Part shown: positions 46,276 to 57,108 of the stretch, one piece after another | Numbering within the stretch: the first letter of the stretch is position 1 | Layout of the letters: each line of letters starts with the position of its first letter | DNA from: Rhizobiales bacterium 64-17 | GTDB lineage: Bacteria; Pseudomonadota; Alphaproteobacteria; Rhizobiales; Xanthobacteraceae | Assembly: GCA_001899285.1 (NCBI GenBank) | Contig: MKWA01000010.1 | Coordinates: forward strand, 93,019-157,018 | Direction of reading: 5' to 3' | Length of the DNA stretch: 64,000 bases | Program-made: the position numbers and the translations under genes | The notes under the pieces: model-generated | Seen by the model: only the letters and a program-made list of their open reading frames with translations | Database searches by the model: none | What the model was told of the DNA's origin: nothing

Positions 46276-48832
46276 TCCCGAGGTTCATCCCGGCCATATC
46301 GACCTGACGAATTGCGATCGCGAACCGATCCACATTCTCGGGCATGTGCAGCCGTTCGGTTTCCTGCTGGCGTTGTCGCGCGACTTCACGGTGGTGTCCG
46401 CCTCAACCAATGCCGGCACGTTTCTCAATCTGCCGCAGGACAAAATCGTCGGCGCCGCCCTCGATGACATTTTCGACGTGCAATCGATCCATCTGATCCG
46501 CGGCCGCATGCAGATGCTGCGTGGTCCTGATTCGGTGGAACGGATTTTCGGCCTCAAGCTGCGGCCGAACGGCCGGCTGTTTGACGTCGCGGTGCATGTC
46601 GCCGGCCAGACCGTCTTGATCGATGCCGAGCCGAGCATCGAGGAAAGCGAACTCAATTCCAGCGATTTCGTTCGCTCGATGCTGGAGCGGCTACGCCATA
46701 CGGTGACATTCGAGGCGCTCTTCCGCGAGGCGACACGACAGATCAAGGCACTGACCGGATTCGACCGGGTGATGGTTTATCGCTTCGATGCTGACGACGC
46801 CGGCGAGGTGATCGCCGAAGTCGCAGCCCCGCATCTGGTCTCCTATCTCGGACAGCATTATCCCGCCTCCGATATCCCGAAACAGGCGCGCATTCTCTAC
46901 GAACGCAACTGGCTGCGCATCATCACCGACATCAATGCGCAGCCGGTGCCGCTCGACCCGCCGATGGGGCCACACGGACCGATCGACCTGTCGATGAGCA
47001 GCGTTCGCGCCGTGTCGCCGATCCACATCGAATATCTCAAGAACATGGGTGTGGGCGCGTCGCTGTCGATCTCGATCCTGCGCGACGGCAAGCTATGGGG
47101 GCTGTTCGCGTGCCACCATTACAGCGCCCGCCACATCTCCTTCGAGCGCCGCACCGCCGCCGAACTGTTCGGCCAGATGTTCTCGTGGATTCTCGAAAGC
47201 CGCGAACGCGAACAGGACGTCGCCTATCAGGCACGCGCGCAGGAGATCAATCAGAAGATCATGACCACGATGGCCTCCAGCAATCCGGGGCTGGAGACCT
47301 TGAAGAGTTTTCTCGAAGACATTCGCAGCGTGGTGAACTGCGACGGCGCGGGCATCTGGAATGACGGTCAGATCAGCCTGAGCGGCACCACGCCGACAGC
47401 GGAAGAATTCACCGAGCTGGTGAGTTTCCTCAACAAGCAGGAAATCAAGAGCGTCTATGCGGTCAATGAAATCCGCAGGATTTATCCGCGCGCCGAGGAT
47501 TTCGCCGACCGCGCGGCGGGCCTGCTCGCGGTGCCGATCTCTCGCGCACCGCGCGACTACCTCATCTTCTTCCGCGCCGAGGTCACGCGGTCCGTGACGT
47601 GGGGCGGCGATCCGACCAAGCCGGCGCAGCTCGGCCCGAACGGCATCCGCCTCACGCCGCGCAAGAGCTTCGAGGCGTGGAAGGAAGTGGTGCGCGGCCA
47701 GTCCGCCCATTGGACCGACGCAGATATCCGCATCGCCGAAGGTTTCCGCGTGACGCTGCTTGAGGTCATCCTGCAGATGACCGACACAACGGAGAAAGAG
47801 CGCAAGGCGGCGCAGGAGCGGCAGGAACTGCTGATCGCCGAACTCAACCACCGCGTCCGCAACATCCTCAGTCTCATCCGCGGCCTGATCAATCAGGGCA
47901 AGAACTCGACCATGACGAGCGAACAGTTCGCCAACGTGGTCGGCGGCCGCATCCAGGCTCTCTCGCGCGCGCACGACCAGATTACCAAGATGAACTGGGC
48001 GCCGGGGAACGTGCGTGGCCTGATCGAATCCGAGGCCGACGCCTATCTCGGTGGCAAAGCCGATCGTGTGAATTTCACCGGGCCCGATGTGGCACTGGAG
48101 CCGGAAGCCTTCGCTACGCTCGCGCTCGTCGTGCATGAACTCGTCACCAATTCGGCTAAATACGGCGCACTCAGCGATTCAACCGGCCTGGTGTCGATCG
48201 ATTGGCATCTCGACAAGGCCGATCAACTGGTCATCGCGTGGCAGGAAAGCGGCGGCCCGCCGGTAATACCGCCGAAGCGGCGCGGCTTCGGCTCGACCAT
48301 CATCGAGCGTTCGATCCCTTACGACCTCGCCGGTCAGTCGGAGATCCATTATGAACTGCTTGGCGTGCGCGCCCGCATGGTGATCCCCGCTCGCTTCGTC
48401 CGCACCGATATACCGGACGAACCGCAGCGCGCCGCGGCCGGGAAGCGATCCGTGATCGCGCCCGAGAAGAACCTCTTTTCCGGCACGGTGCTGATCCTCG
48501 AAGACAATCTGATCATCGCCATGGACGCCGAGGCGATCATGGAGCGGCTCGGCGCCAAACGCGTCGATATCGCCTCCAATGTGCGCGACGCCTTGCGCAC
48601 GATCGAGAAGACTCCGCCGGACTTTGCGCTGCTCGACATCAATCTCGGCAACGAAAACAGCATTCCGGTCGCACTGAAGCTCAAGCAGCTCGGCATCCCG
48701 TTCGCGTTCGCGACCGGCTATGGCGAGCGCGCGCCGCTGCCGCCGAACCTGACGGATGTGCGGGTGGTCCAGAAGCCCTACATGCCCGAGGCGCTGATCG
48801 CCGCGATGCCGCTGGAGAACAAGAAAGCCTGA
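46268..48832 (+). CDS. bphP: Bacteriophytochrome: HWE/HisKA_2-type kinase with C-terminal receiver
   Basis: An 854-residue red/far-red light sensor. The PAS domain has Cys16 (LTNCDREPIHILGHVQPFG), the biliverdin attachment site. The GAF domain has the conserved PASDIP motif (HYPASDIPKQAR) and DRVMVYRFD, and a PHY domain follows to about 500. The kinase region begins near 520 with LLIAELNHRVRNILSLIRG, a HWE/HisKA_2 phospho-His helix rather than the classical HisKA. The last 120 residues are a receiver domain (LILEDN, LLDINLGNENS). A kinase fused to its own receiver suggests a hybrid phosphorelay. The start overlaps bphO. Confidence 0.93.
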   Translation: MSDPEVHPGHIDLTNCDREPIHILGHVQPFGFLLALSRDFTVVSASTNAGTFLNLPQDKIVGAALDDIFDVQSIHLIRGRMQMLRGPDSVERIFGLKLRPNGRLFDVAVHVAGQTVLIDAEPSIEESELNSSDFVRSMLERLRHTVTFEALFREATRQIKALTGFDRVMVYRFDADDAGEVIAEVAAPHLVSYLGQHYPASDIPKQARILYERNWLRIITDINAQPVPLDPPMGPHGPIDLSMSSVRAVSPIHIEYLKNMGVGASLSISILRDGKLWGLFACHHYSARHISFERRTAAELFGQMFSWILESREREQDVAYQARAQEINQKIMTTMASSNPGLETLKSFLEDIRSVVNCDGAGIWNDGQISLSGTTPTAEEFTELVSFLNKQEIKSVYAVNEIRRIYPRAEDFADRAAGLLAVPISRAPRDYLIFFRAEVTRSVTWGGDPTKPAQLGPNGIRLTPRKSFEAWKEVVRGQSAHWTDADIRIAEGFRVTLLEVILQMTDTTEKERKAAQERQELLIAELNHRVRNILSLIRGLINQGKNSTMTSEQFANVVGGRIQALSRAHDQITKMNWAPGNVRGLIESEADAYLGGKADRVNFTGPDVALEPEAFATLALVVHELVTNSAKYGALSDSTGLVSIDWHLDKADQLVIAWQESGGPPVIPPKRRGFGSTIIERSIPYDLAGQSEIHYELLGVRARMVIPARFVRTDIPDEPQRAAAGKRSVIAPEKNLFSGTVLILEDNLIIAMDAEAIMERLGAKRVDIASNVRDALRTIEKTPPDFALLDINLGNENSIPVALKLKQLGIPFAFATGYGERAPLPPNLTDVRVVQKPYMPEALIAAMPLENKKA

Positions 48833-48878
48833 CGCGCCCGCATTTGACGGCGGGGCGCCCTCGGTCTATTTGCTGCAT

Positions 48879-48923
48879 CGCGGGACGACCCGCGCTTCCC
48901 CTTATTCGCAGGGACGACCCTGC
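48879..48923 (+). promoter_or_regulatory. Guanidine-II (mini-ykkC) riboswitch
   Basis: Two hairpins each with an ACGA tetraloop: CGCGGG-ACGA-CCCGCG (48879-48894) and GCAGGG-ACGA-CCCTGC (48908-48923), joined by 13 bases. Twin stems with ACGR loops define the guanidine-II class, which binds guanidinium and raises expression of exporters. The second stem is 17 bases ahead of the gdx ATG, with AGAGG between, consistent with ribosome-binding-site control. Confidence 0.93.
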
Positions 48924-48940
48924 CCGTTAGAGGTGCGGTC

Positions 48941-49255
48941 ATGTCGTGGCTGATTCTGTTTATTGCCGGTCTGTTTGAAATCGGCTGGGCCATCGGACTC
49001 AAATACACCGAAGGTTTCTCCCGTCTCGTCCCCTCGGTCCTCACCGCCATCTGCATGGTACTAAGCGTCGTCCTGCTCGGCTGGGCGCTCCGGTCGCTGC
49101 CGGTCGGCACCGCCTATGCGGTCTGGACCGGCATCGGCGCAGTCGGTACCGCGCTGCTCGGCATCTGGCTGTTCGGCGAACCGGCCACCGCCGGCCGCCT
49201 CGTCTCGATCCTGCTGATCGTCTGCGGAATCGTCGGCCTCAAGCTGGTGTCCTGA
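48941..49255 (+). CDS. gdx: Guanidinium exporter of the SMR family
   Basis: A 104-residue protein with four transmembrane helices. [18 protein letters not shown] carries the essential Glu of helix 1 in the SugE/Gdx context, and [19 protein letters not shown] is typical of helix 3. Gdx exports guanidinium in exchange for protons as a dual-topology dimer. The guanidine-II riboswitch directly upstream confirms the substrate class. Confidence 0.95.
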   Translation: MSWLILFIAGLFEIGWAIGLKYTEGFSRLVPSVLTAICMVLSVVLLGWALRSLPVGTAYAVWTGIGAVGTALLGIWLFGEPATAGRLVSILLIVCGIVGLKLVS

Positions 49256-49351
49256 CCGGCACGTCTGTCGATCGATACCTGCAACGCATACGAAGCATGC
49301 GTTCGGTAATGACAGATTGCCACGGGCGATTGCGCTCGGGCATATGAACCC

Positions 49352-50116
49352 ATGTTGTCCGCGCTTCTGTCCTATCTGCCTTCCGGCGATCTGATCATGG
49401 TCGCCGGGCCAGCGCTGATCTTCGCCTATCTGGTCTTCGGGCTCGCTGGATTCGGCAGCGCGCTGGTTGCCGCGCCGATCATCGCGCATGTGATGCCGGT
49501 GGCGGACATCGTGCCGCTGTTCGCGCTGATGGACTGCACGGCCATCGTCGTGAACGGCATCAAGCTCGGCAAGAAAATCGCGAAGGACGAATTGCTGCGG
49601 CTGGTGCCGCTGATGGCGATCGGCAACCTGATCGGCATCTATCTGGTCCTGACGATTCCGCCGACGCCGATGATGGTCTTCCTCGGCATCTTCGTGTCCG
49701 CTTATGCCATCTACACCTTGGCAAGCCCGACATTCTCGGGGCACTTCAGCCGGGGCTGGGTCGTTCCGTTCGGCGTCATGGGCGGCGTCATCAGCGCGAT
49801 GTTCGGTGCCGGAGGCTTTATCTATGCGATCTATCTGAGCCGCCGGCTGCCCGATAAGGATGCGCTGCGCGGGACACTGACCGTGCTCCTCGGCATCAGC
49901 AATTTCACCCGGTTCGGCTTCTTTGCCGCCGCCGGCGTTTACAACGACGGGCGTCTCGCCGTTCTGGCGTTGTGCGCAATCCCGGTGATGGCTGTCGGTC
50001 TGTTCTTCGGCTATCGCCTCGCTGGACGCCTCAACCGAGAACAATTCATCCGGGTGCTGTGCGTGATCCTGATCGTCGCCGGCATTTCCCTGATCGGGCG
50101 CGCCGTGTTCGGCTGA
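49352..50116 (+). CDS. TSUP-family permease (TauE/SafE)
   Basis: A 254-residue inner-membrane protein with about eight hydrophobic segments. YLVFGLAGFGSALVAAPIIA at the N terminus and GGVISAMFGAGGFIYAIYLS in the second half are the paired TauE/SafE repeats. Members carry sulfite, sulfoacetate or other small organic anions; the substrate cannot be read here. Its end nearly meets the convergent priA stop (3 bases apart). Confidence 0.85.
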   Translation: MLSALLSYLPSGDLIMVAGPALIFAYLVFGLAGFGSALVAAPIIAHVMPVADIVPLFALMDCTAIVVNGIKLGKKIAKDELLRLVPLMAIGNLIGIYLVLTIPPTPMMVFLGIFVSAYAIYTLASPTFSGHFSRGWVVPFGVMGGVISAMFGAGGFIYAIYLSRRLPDKDALRGTLTVLLGISNFTRFGFFAAAGVYNDGRLAVLALCAIPVMAVGLFFGYRLAGRLNREQFIRVLCVILIVAGISLIGRAVFG

Positions 50117-50119
50117 GTC

Positions 50120-52291
50120 TCAATAAAAGCTCTGCGGATCGACATCGACATCGAGCTTGATGTTACCGCGTCGCTTCGGCCCGGCGGCGATCCACGCGCG
50201 CAGATACCCTGACAGATCGACGGCACGCGGCGCTTTCGCCAGCAGGCGGAAGCGATGCCGGCCGCGCACCATGGCGATCGGCGCCTCGGCCGGGCCGAGC
50301 ACGCGGATCGCGTCGTCGCGCGGCGCCGCCTGCGCCAGTTGCCGCGCATAGGCTTCGGTCGCGTGCTTGTCCGTCCCCGACACGATCAAGGCCGCGAGCC
50401 GCCCGAACGGCGGATAGCCGGTCGCCTCGCGAAGCTCGATCTCGCTCGAATAGAACGCGTCACGGTCGCCAGAGATCAATGCGCGCATCACCGGATGCTC
50501 CGGCTGGTGCGTCTGCAAGAAGCCGTAGCCGCGCCCGGTCTCGCGGCCGGCGCGGCCGGTCACCTGATGCAGCAACTGGAACGTCCGCTCGCCGGCGCGC
50601 GGATCGCCGTTGCCGAGACCGAGGTCGGCATCGACGATGCCAACCAGATTGAGCCGCGGGAAATGATGTCCCTTGGCGACGAGCTGCGTGCCGATGATGA
50701 TGTCGAACCGGCCTTGCGCGACGTCTTCCAGCTCCTGCTGCAACCGCTCGACCGATTCCACCAGATCGCTCGACAGAACGAGGATGCGCCGGTCCGGAAA
50801 CAGATCGGCCGCCTCGTGTTCGAGCCGTTCGACGCCGGGACCGCAGGCAACGAAGCTTTCCGTCGCGTGGCAATGCGGACATTCCGGTGGCTGCGGCATC
50901 GCGTAGCCGCAATGGTGGCAGACGAGCCGCCGCTTGAAGCGGTGATCCACCAGCCACGCATCGCAATGCGGACAGTGGAAGCGATAGCCGCAGGTGCGGC
51001 ATAGCGTCAGCGGCGCGTAGCCGCGCCGGTTGAGAAACAGCAGCGCCTGTTCGCCCCGCTCGAGCGCGATATTCACCGCTTCCGCCAATCGCGGCGCGAT
51101 GAAGCGGCCTCGCGGCGGGCCTTCGGCTTTCAGGTCGATCGCCTCGATCGCCGGCATGTGCTGGCCGCCGAACCGCTCCGGCAGATGCAGGCGGCGATAG
51201 CGGCCCTTGCGCGCATTGACTTCGGTTTCGACCGATGGTGTCGCAGAAGCGAGCACCACCGGACATTTGACGATGCTGCCACGCACCACCGCCATGTCAC
51301 GCGCATGATAATGCGCGCCGTCTTCCTGCTTGTACGCCTGATCGTGCTCTTCATCGACGACGATCAAGGCAAGATCGGCATAGGGAAGAAACAAAGCCGA
51401 GCGCGCGCCGACGATGACGCGCACACCGTTGTCGGCGACTGCCGCCCAGGTGCGCGCGCGCTTGCGCGGCGAGAGTTGCGAATGCCACTCCGCCGGCCGC
51501 ACGCCGAAGCGCGCCGCGAACCGGTCGAGGAAGCGCGCGGTGAGCGCGATCTCCGGCATCAGGATCAGGCATTGCCGCCCTTGCCGGATCGCTTCCGCCA
51601 CCGCCTCAAAATAAACCTCGGTCTTGCCCGAGCCGGTGACGCCATCCACCAGCAGCGTACTGAACCCGCCTTCGGCGGTGATCGCACGCAGACTTTGCGC
51701 GGCGTCGCGTTGTATCTCGCTGAAATCCGGCGTCAGGAAATCCGGATCGGGCGACGACGCCACCGGCTCCGGCGGCAAGGTCACCGCTTCGAGCACGCCG
51801 TCGTCGATCAGCGCGTTGACGACGCCGGGGCTAACGCCGGCCTCCTTGACCAGATCGCTCTTGGCGCGCGTCATCCCGTCTTCGCAGACGCGCAGCACCC
51901 GCGCGCGCGCCGCCGTAAGACGCTGAGGCGGCGAACCGACGAGGCGCACGCCGACGCGCTCGCGCTCCGGGCCGAGATGCGCGCCCATGCGCAATGTCAT
52001 GCCGAGCACGCTGCCGCGTGCGCTCAATGTGTAGTTGGCCACCCAGTCGACGAATTTGCGCAACTCGTCCTTGAGCGGCGGCACGTCGAGCTTGGCACCC
52101 ACGTCCTTGAGCCGGTTGTGCAGGCTCGGCCGCGCGGTGCCCTCGCCCCAGACCACGCCCAGCGTCTCACGCGGGCCGAGCGGCACCGTCACGACATCGC
52201 CGGGGGCGAGCGTCATGCCGTGCGGAACCCGATAGGAATAAGCCTGATCGAGCGCGACGGGCACCAGAACATCGACAATCGGCTGCGCCAT
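50120..52291 (-). CDS. priA: Primosomal helicase PriA
   Basis: A 723-residue replication-restart helicase. An N-terminal 3' DNA-binding domain is followed by the helicase core with VDGVTGSGKTEVYFEAV (Walker A) and LIVVDEEHDQAYKQEDG (DEEH box). A zinc-binding insert carries eight cysteines (CRTCGYRFHCPHCDAWL, then CHHCGY and CPHC). GTQLVAKGHHFPRL and HQVTGRAGRETG are the late helicase motifs. The start at 52291 fits; a longer frame to 52474 adds unrelated residues. It is divergent from xerC. Confidence 0.97.
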   Translation of the reverse strand: MAQPIVDVLVPVALDQAYSYRVPHGMTLAPGDVVTVPLGPRETLGVVWGEGTARPSLHNRLKDVGAKLDVPPLKDELRKFVDWVANYTLSARGSVLGMTLRMGAHLGPERERVGVRLVGSPPQRLTAARARVLRVCEDGMTRAKSDLVKEAGVSPGVVNALIDDGVLEAVTLPPEPVASSPDPDFLTPDFSEIQRDAAQSLRAITAEGGFSTLLVDGVTGSGKTEVYFEAVAEAIRQGRQCLILMPEIALTARFLDRFAARFGVRPAEWHSQLSPRKRARTWAAVADNGVRVIVGARSALFLPYADLALIVVDEEHDQAYKQEDGAHYHARDMAVVRGSIVKCPVVLASATPSVETEVNARKGRYRRLHLPERFGGQHMPAIEAIDLKAEGPPRGRFIAPRLAEAVNIALERGEQALLFLNRRGYAPLTLCRTCGYRFHCPHCDAWLVDHRFKRRLVCHHCGYAMPQPPECPHCHATESFVACGPGVERLEHEAADLFPDRRILVLSSDLVESVERLQQELEDVAQGRFDIIIGTQLVAKGHHFPRLNLVGIVDADLGLGNGDPRAGERTFQLLHQVTGRAGRETGRGYGFLQTHQPEHPVMRALISGDRDAFYSSEIELREATGYPPFGRLAALIVSGTDKHATEAYARQLAQAAPRDDAIRVLGPAEAPIAMVRGRHRFRLLAKAPRAVDLSGYLRAWIAAGPKRRGNIKLDVDVDPQSFY

Positions 52292-52379
52292 GGGTCTGGT
52301 CTGGCCGATTCCGGCGCGGGATGAAAGGGTCAAGGAAGCCTTCACCGTTCCCTGCCAAGCTCGCCTCAAAGGACTCAGG

Positions 52380-53321
52380 ATGGCCGATCTCGCCTTCAGC
52401 CTCGCCCCCGATGTGGCCGTGGAAATGCGCCACTGGATGGCGTTTCTCGCCAGCGAACGGCGCATGTCGCCCAAAACGCTGGAGGCGTATCAGCGCGACG
52501 TCGGCCAGTTTCTCGGCTTCCTGACCGGGCATCTCGGCCAGAGCCCGAGCCTCAAGGATCTTGCGGCGCTGACGCCGCAAGACGTGCGCGCCTTCATGGC
52601 CGCGCGCCGCGCCGACGGCATCGGCAGCCGCTCGCTGATGCGCATCCTCGCCGGCGCGCGGTCGTTCGCGTCGTTCCTGGAGCGCAACGGCAAGGGCAGG
52701 GTCGGCGCGCTCGCCGCCGTGCGCGCGCCGAAGCTCGCCAAGACCCTGCCGAAGCCGCTCCATGTCTCCGCGGCGCAGCAGCTTGCCGATCCCGAACTGC
52801 GCGCCGGCGAGAACCGCGCGCCCTGGGTGATCGCCCGCGACGCTGCCGTGCTTGCTTTGCTGTATGGCTCCGGTCTGCGCATTTCCGAGGCGCTGGGTCT
52901 GACCGCAGCCTCCGTCAAGGCGTCCGCCGATACGCTGACCGTCACAGGCAAAGGCAACAAGAGCCGCATGGTGCCGGTGCTGCCGCAGGTGCGCCAGTTG
53001 ATCGACGATTACATGCGGCAGTGCCCTTACGATCTGGCGGCCGACACGCCGCTGTTTCGCGGCACGCGCGGCGGGCCGCTGTCGCCACGCATCATCCAGC
53101 TCGCCATGGAGCAGTTGCGCGGCGCGCTCGGCCTGCCGGACAGCGCCACGCCGCACGCGCTGCGGCACTCTTTCGCCACCCACCTGCTCGGCCGCGGCGG
53201 CGACCTGCGCGCGATCCAGGAATTGCTCGGCCACGCCTCGCTATCGACCACGCAGATCTACACCGCCGTCGACACCGAGCGGCTGCTCGACGTCTATCGC
53301 AACGCGCATCCCCGCGCATAA
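52380..53321 (+). CDS. xerC: Tyrosine recombinase XerC
   Basis: A 313-residue site-specific recombinase that resolves chromosome dimers at dif with XerD. The core-binding domain is at about 10-105. The catalytic residues are Arg in [13 protein letters not shown], HxxR in [12 protein letters not shown], His in [14 protein letters not shown] and the Tyr in QIYTAV. The start at 52380 follows AGGA; an ATG at 52290 is too far upstream. It is a chromosomal housekeeping gene, not part of the mobile element. Confidence 0.94.
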   Translation: MADLAFSLAPDVAVEMRHWMAFLASERRMSPKTLEAYQRDVGQFLGFLTGHLGQSPSLKDLAALTPQDVRAFMAARRADGIGSRSLMRILAGARSFASFLERNGKGRVGALAAVRAPKLAKTLPKPLHVSAAQQLADPELRAGENRAPWVIARDAAVLALLYGSGLRISEALGLTAASVKASADTLTVTGKGNKSRMVPVLPQVRQLIDDYMRQCPYDLAADTPLFRGTRGGPLSPRIIQLAMEQLRGALGLPDSATPHALRHSFATHLLGRGGDLRAIQELLGHASLSTTQIYTAVDTERLLDVYRNAHPRA

Positions 53322-53408
53322 ACAGCCCGTAAAACCCGGTTCCATGCCCTTGCCGGACGGGATCGAGTCAGATCATCGTCACGCGACCCCATAACGCGCG
53401 AGGATCGC

Positions 53409-54002
53409 ATGAGCGGGCCGCACGAAAATCTCGAACACGCCGAGCATGCCGAACACGCCGCCGGCCACAACAAGGGCATCGCCCTGCTGATCGCGGTGAT
53501 CGCGCTGTTTCTCGCGTTCTCGGAAACGCTGGGTAAGAGCGCACAGACCAGCGCCATCAGCGACAACGTTGAAGCCTCGAACCTGTGGGCGTTCTTCCAG
53601 GCCAAGACCATCCGCATGACCGCGGTCGGGACCGCCGCCGAGGCGCTGGAGATCGATGTCGCCGGCGCGACCGACCCCGCGACCAGGGAACGGATGCAAA
53701 AGCGTATCGACGCCTGGAAGGTGACCGCTGCGCGCTACAACGACGAACCCTCGACCGGCGAGGGTCGCAAACAACTGGTCGAAAAAGCGAAGGCGGCTGA
53801 GCACAAGCGCGATACGGCACTGGCACGCTATCATCACTATGAAGTCGCGTCGGCGGCGTTCCAGATCGGCATCGTGCTGGCGTCAGCGACGATCATCACC
53901 GGCATGATGGTGCTGGCTTATCTGTCCGGCGCCCTCGCCTTGGTCGGATTGATCTTCACGGCGATCGGCTTCTTCGCGCCGCATGCCGTGCATTTGATGT
54001 GA
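53409..54002 (+). CDS. DUF4337-family membrane protein
   Basis: A 197-residue protein with a His/Glu/Ala-rich start (EHAEHAEHAAGH), a first transmembrane helix (about 22-42), a soluble helical section (about 50-150, including NLWAFFQAKTIR) and two C-terminal transmembrane helices (about 152-195). This layout is that of DUF4337. The function is unknown. Confidence 0.8.
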   Translation: MSGPHENLEHAEHAEHAAGHNKGIALLIAVIALFLAFSETLGKSAQTSAISDNVEASNLWAFFQAKTIRMTAVGTAAEALEIDVAGATDPATRERMQKRIDAWKVTAARYNDEPSTGEGRKQLVEKAKAAEHKRDTALARYHHYEVASAAFQIGIVLASATIITGMMVLAYLSGALALVGLIFTAIGFFAPHAVHLM

Positions 54003-54008
54003 TCAGAA

Positions 54009-54122
54009 CCTCATGGTGAGGAACCCGCGCAGCGGGCGTCTCGAACCATGAAGGCGACTTGCTCAAAAACGCGCCTCGCCCTTCGAGACGCGATCCTTTC
54101 GGATCGCTCCTCAGGGTGAGGC
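54009..54122. repeat. Intergenic palindromic repeat (CTCATCCTGAGGA family)
   Basis: It begins CCTCATGGTGAGGAAC and ends CTCCTCAGGGTGAGG, with GCGTCTCGAA and CTTCGAGACGC in the middle. It fills the space between the convergent DUF4337 and lpd genes. Confidence 0.8.
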
Positions 54123-54127
54123 TTTGA

Positions 54128-55543
54128 TCACATATGGATCGCGCGCTTCTCAACCGCGAGCGCCGCTTCCTTGACCGCTTCCGACAAGGTCGGATGCGGA
54201 TGGCAGGTGCGGGCCACGTCTTCCGACGACGCCGAGAATTCCATCGCCACCGCAAGCTCCGAGATCATCGTGCCGGCATCCGGCCCGACGATATGCGCGC
54301 CGAGGATGCGGTCGGTCTTGGCGTCAGCGAGAATCTTCACGAAGCCGTCGGTGGTCATGTTGACCTTGGCGCGGCCGTTGGCGGTGAACGGAAACTTGCC
54401 GGTGTTGTAGGCGACGCCGGCCTGCTTCAATTCATCCTCGGTTTTGCCGACCGAGGCGATCTCCGGATAGGTGTAAACGACGTTCGGGATCACGTCGTAA
54501 TTCACATGACCGGCCTGACCAGCGAGGATTTCCGCGACAGCGACGCCCTCGTCCTCGGCCTTGTGCGCCAGCATCGGCCCCTTGATCACATCGCCGATCG
54601 CCCAGATGCCCGGAACGTTGGTGGCGAAGTAATGATCGACATTGACGCGGCCGCGCTCGTCGAGCGCGACGCCCGCCTCCTTGAGGCCGAGCCCGTCGGT
54701 GTACGGCACGCGGCCGACCGAGACGAGCACCACATCGGCGTCGAGCGTTTCACCCGCGCCGTCGCCCTTCGCCGGCTCGACCTTGACCTTCAACGTCTTG
54801 CCGCTGCCGTCGACCGCCGTGACCTTGGCGCTCAGTTTGAACTTGAGGCCCTGCTTCTCGAGGATGCGCTGGCTCTGCCGGCACACTTCGCTGTCCATGC
54901 CGGGCATGATGCGGTCGGCGAATTCGACGAACGTCACGTCCGCGCCGAGGCGCCGCCACACCGAGCCGAGTTCGAGGCCGATCACGCCGGCGCCGACCAC
55001 GACCAGCTTGCCCGGCACCTTGTCCAGTGCCAGCGCGCCGGTCGAGGAGACGACACGCTTCTCGTCGATCTCGATGCCTTTGAGCTTGGCCACATCGGAG
55101 CCGGTGGCGATGACGATCGCCTTGGTCTCCAGCGTCTGCGTCTTTTTGTTTCCTTTGCCGTCGTCGCCCGTGACCTCGACCTTGCCGGCGGCGGCGATGC
55201 GCGCCGCGCCGTAAACAACGTCGATCTTGTTCTTCTTCATCAGGAAGTCGACGCCCTTGACGTTGCCGTCGACGCCCTCGTCCTTGAATTTCTGCATCGC
55301 CGCGAGATCGAGCTTCGGCGCGGAGACGCCGATGCCCATCTTGGCGAAGCTGTGCCCGGCTTCCTCGAACAGTTCGGAGGCATGCAGCAGCGCCTTCGAC
55401 GGGATACAGCCGACATTCAGGCAAGTGCCGCCGAGCGTCGCACGCTTCTCGACGATCGCGGTCTTGAGACCGAGCTGCGCCGCGCGCACCGCGCACACAT
55501 AACCGCCGGGGCCGGCGCCGATGACGATGAGATCGTAAGCCAT
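54128..55543 (-). CDS. lpd: Dihydrolipoyl dehydrogenase (E3)
   Basis: A 471-residue FAD enzyme that reoxidises dihydrolipoamide in the 2-oxoglutarate dehydrogenase complex. [20 protein letters not shown] is the FAD site, [16 protein letters not shown] has the redox disulfide, [20 protein letters not shown] binds NAD, and [11 protein letters not shown] near the C terminus has the active His-Glu pair. The start at 55543 gives the family N terminus; the frame continues to 55672 into the repeat. It is the last gene of the cluster. Confidence 0.97.
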   Translation of the reverse strand: MAYDLIVIGAGPGGYVCAVRAAQLGLKTAIVEKRATLGGTCLNVGCIPSKALLHASELFEEAGHSFAKMGIGVSAPKLDLAAMQKFKDEGVDGNVKGVDFLMKKNKIDVVYGAARIAAAGKVEVTGDDGKGNKKTQTLETKAIVIATGSDVAKLKGIEIDEKRVVSSTGALALDKVPGKLVVVGAGVIGLELGSVWRRLGADVTFVEFADRIMPGMDSEVCRQSQRILEKQGLKFKLSAKVTAVDGSGKTLKVKVEPAKGDGAGETLDADVVLVSVGRVPYTDGLGLKEAGVALDERGRVNVDHYFATNVPGIWAIGDVIKGPMLAHKAEDEGVAVAEILAGQAGHVNYDVIPNVVYTYPEIASVGKTEDELKQAGVAYNTGKFPFTANGRAKVNMTTDGFVKILADAKTDRILGAHIVGPDAGTMISELAVAMEFSASSEDVARTCHPHPTLSEAVKEAALAVEKRAIHM

Positions 55544-55581
55544 GAATGATTCCGTCTTTTTCAAACCGTACTCTCTCACGG

Positions 55582-55695
55582 CCTCATGCTGAGGAGCCTC
55601 GCCGTCGCTCGCAGAGCAAAGGCGGGGCGTCTCGAAGCACGAGGCCGCCACATCCTTCGAGACGCCCGCCATTCGGCGGGCTCCTCAGGATGAGG
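55582..55695. repeat. Intergenic palindromic repeat (CTCATCCTGAGGA family)
   Basis: It begins CCTCATGCTGAGGAGCC and ends GGGCTCCTCAGGATGAGG, with GGCGTCTCGAAG and CTTCGAGACGCC inside. It lies between sucB and lpd and could form a large hairpin in their shared transcript. Confidence 0.8.
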
Positions 55696-55699
55696 TGGA

Positions 55700-56968
<1,269 letters not shown>

Positions 56969-57037
56969 TGATCAAACCCTCTGGTCTCTCTGCCGTCATG
57001 ATCCCCGTCCTGCGTCATGACATGAGCAAAGACGTGG

Positions 57038-57095
57038 ATGCCCGGCACATAGGCGTTTGAAGAACGCCGTTCCTTGAACGGCTACGCCCGGGCAT
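57038..57095. repeat. Hairpin-forming repeat between sucA and sucB
   Basis: ATGCCCGG (57038-57045) pairs with CCGGGCAT (57088-57095). Inside are further short inverted pairs (GGCGTT/AACGCC and a GTTCC-TTGAACGG arm), so the transcript could form a branched structure. It resembles REP-type repeats of the group. Confidence 0.6.
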
Positions 57096-57108
57096 GACGA
57101 AAACTGTG

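Noticed and set aside
52380..53321. XerC as a second mobile-element integrase
   Set aside because: Its sequence and length are those of the housekeeping recombinase, it is beside priA and lacks an arm-binding domain or attachment repeats.
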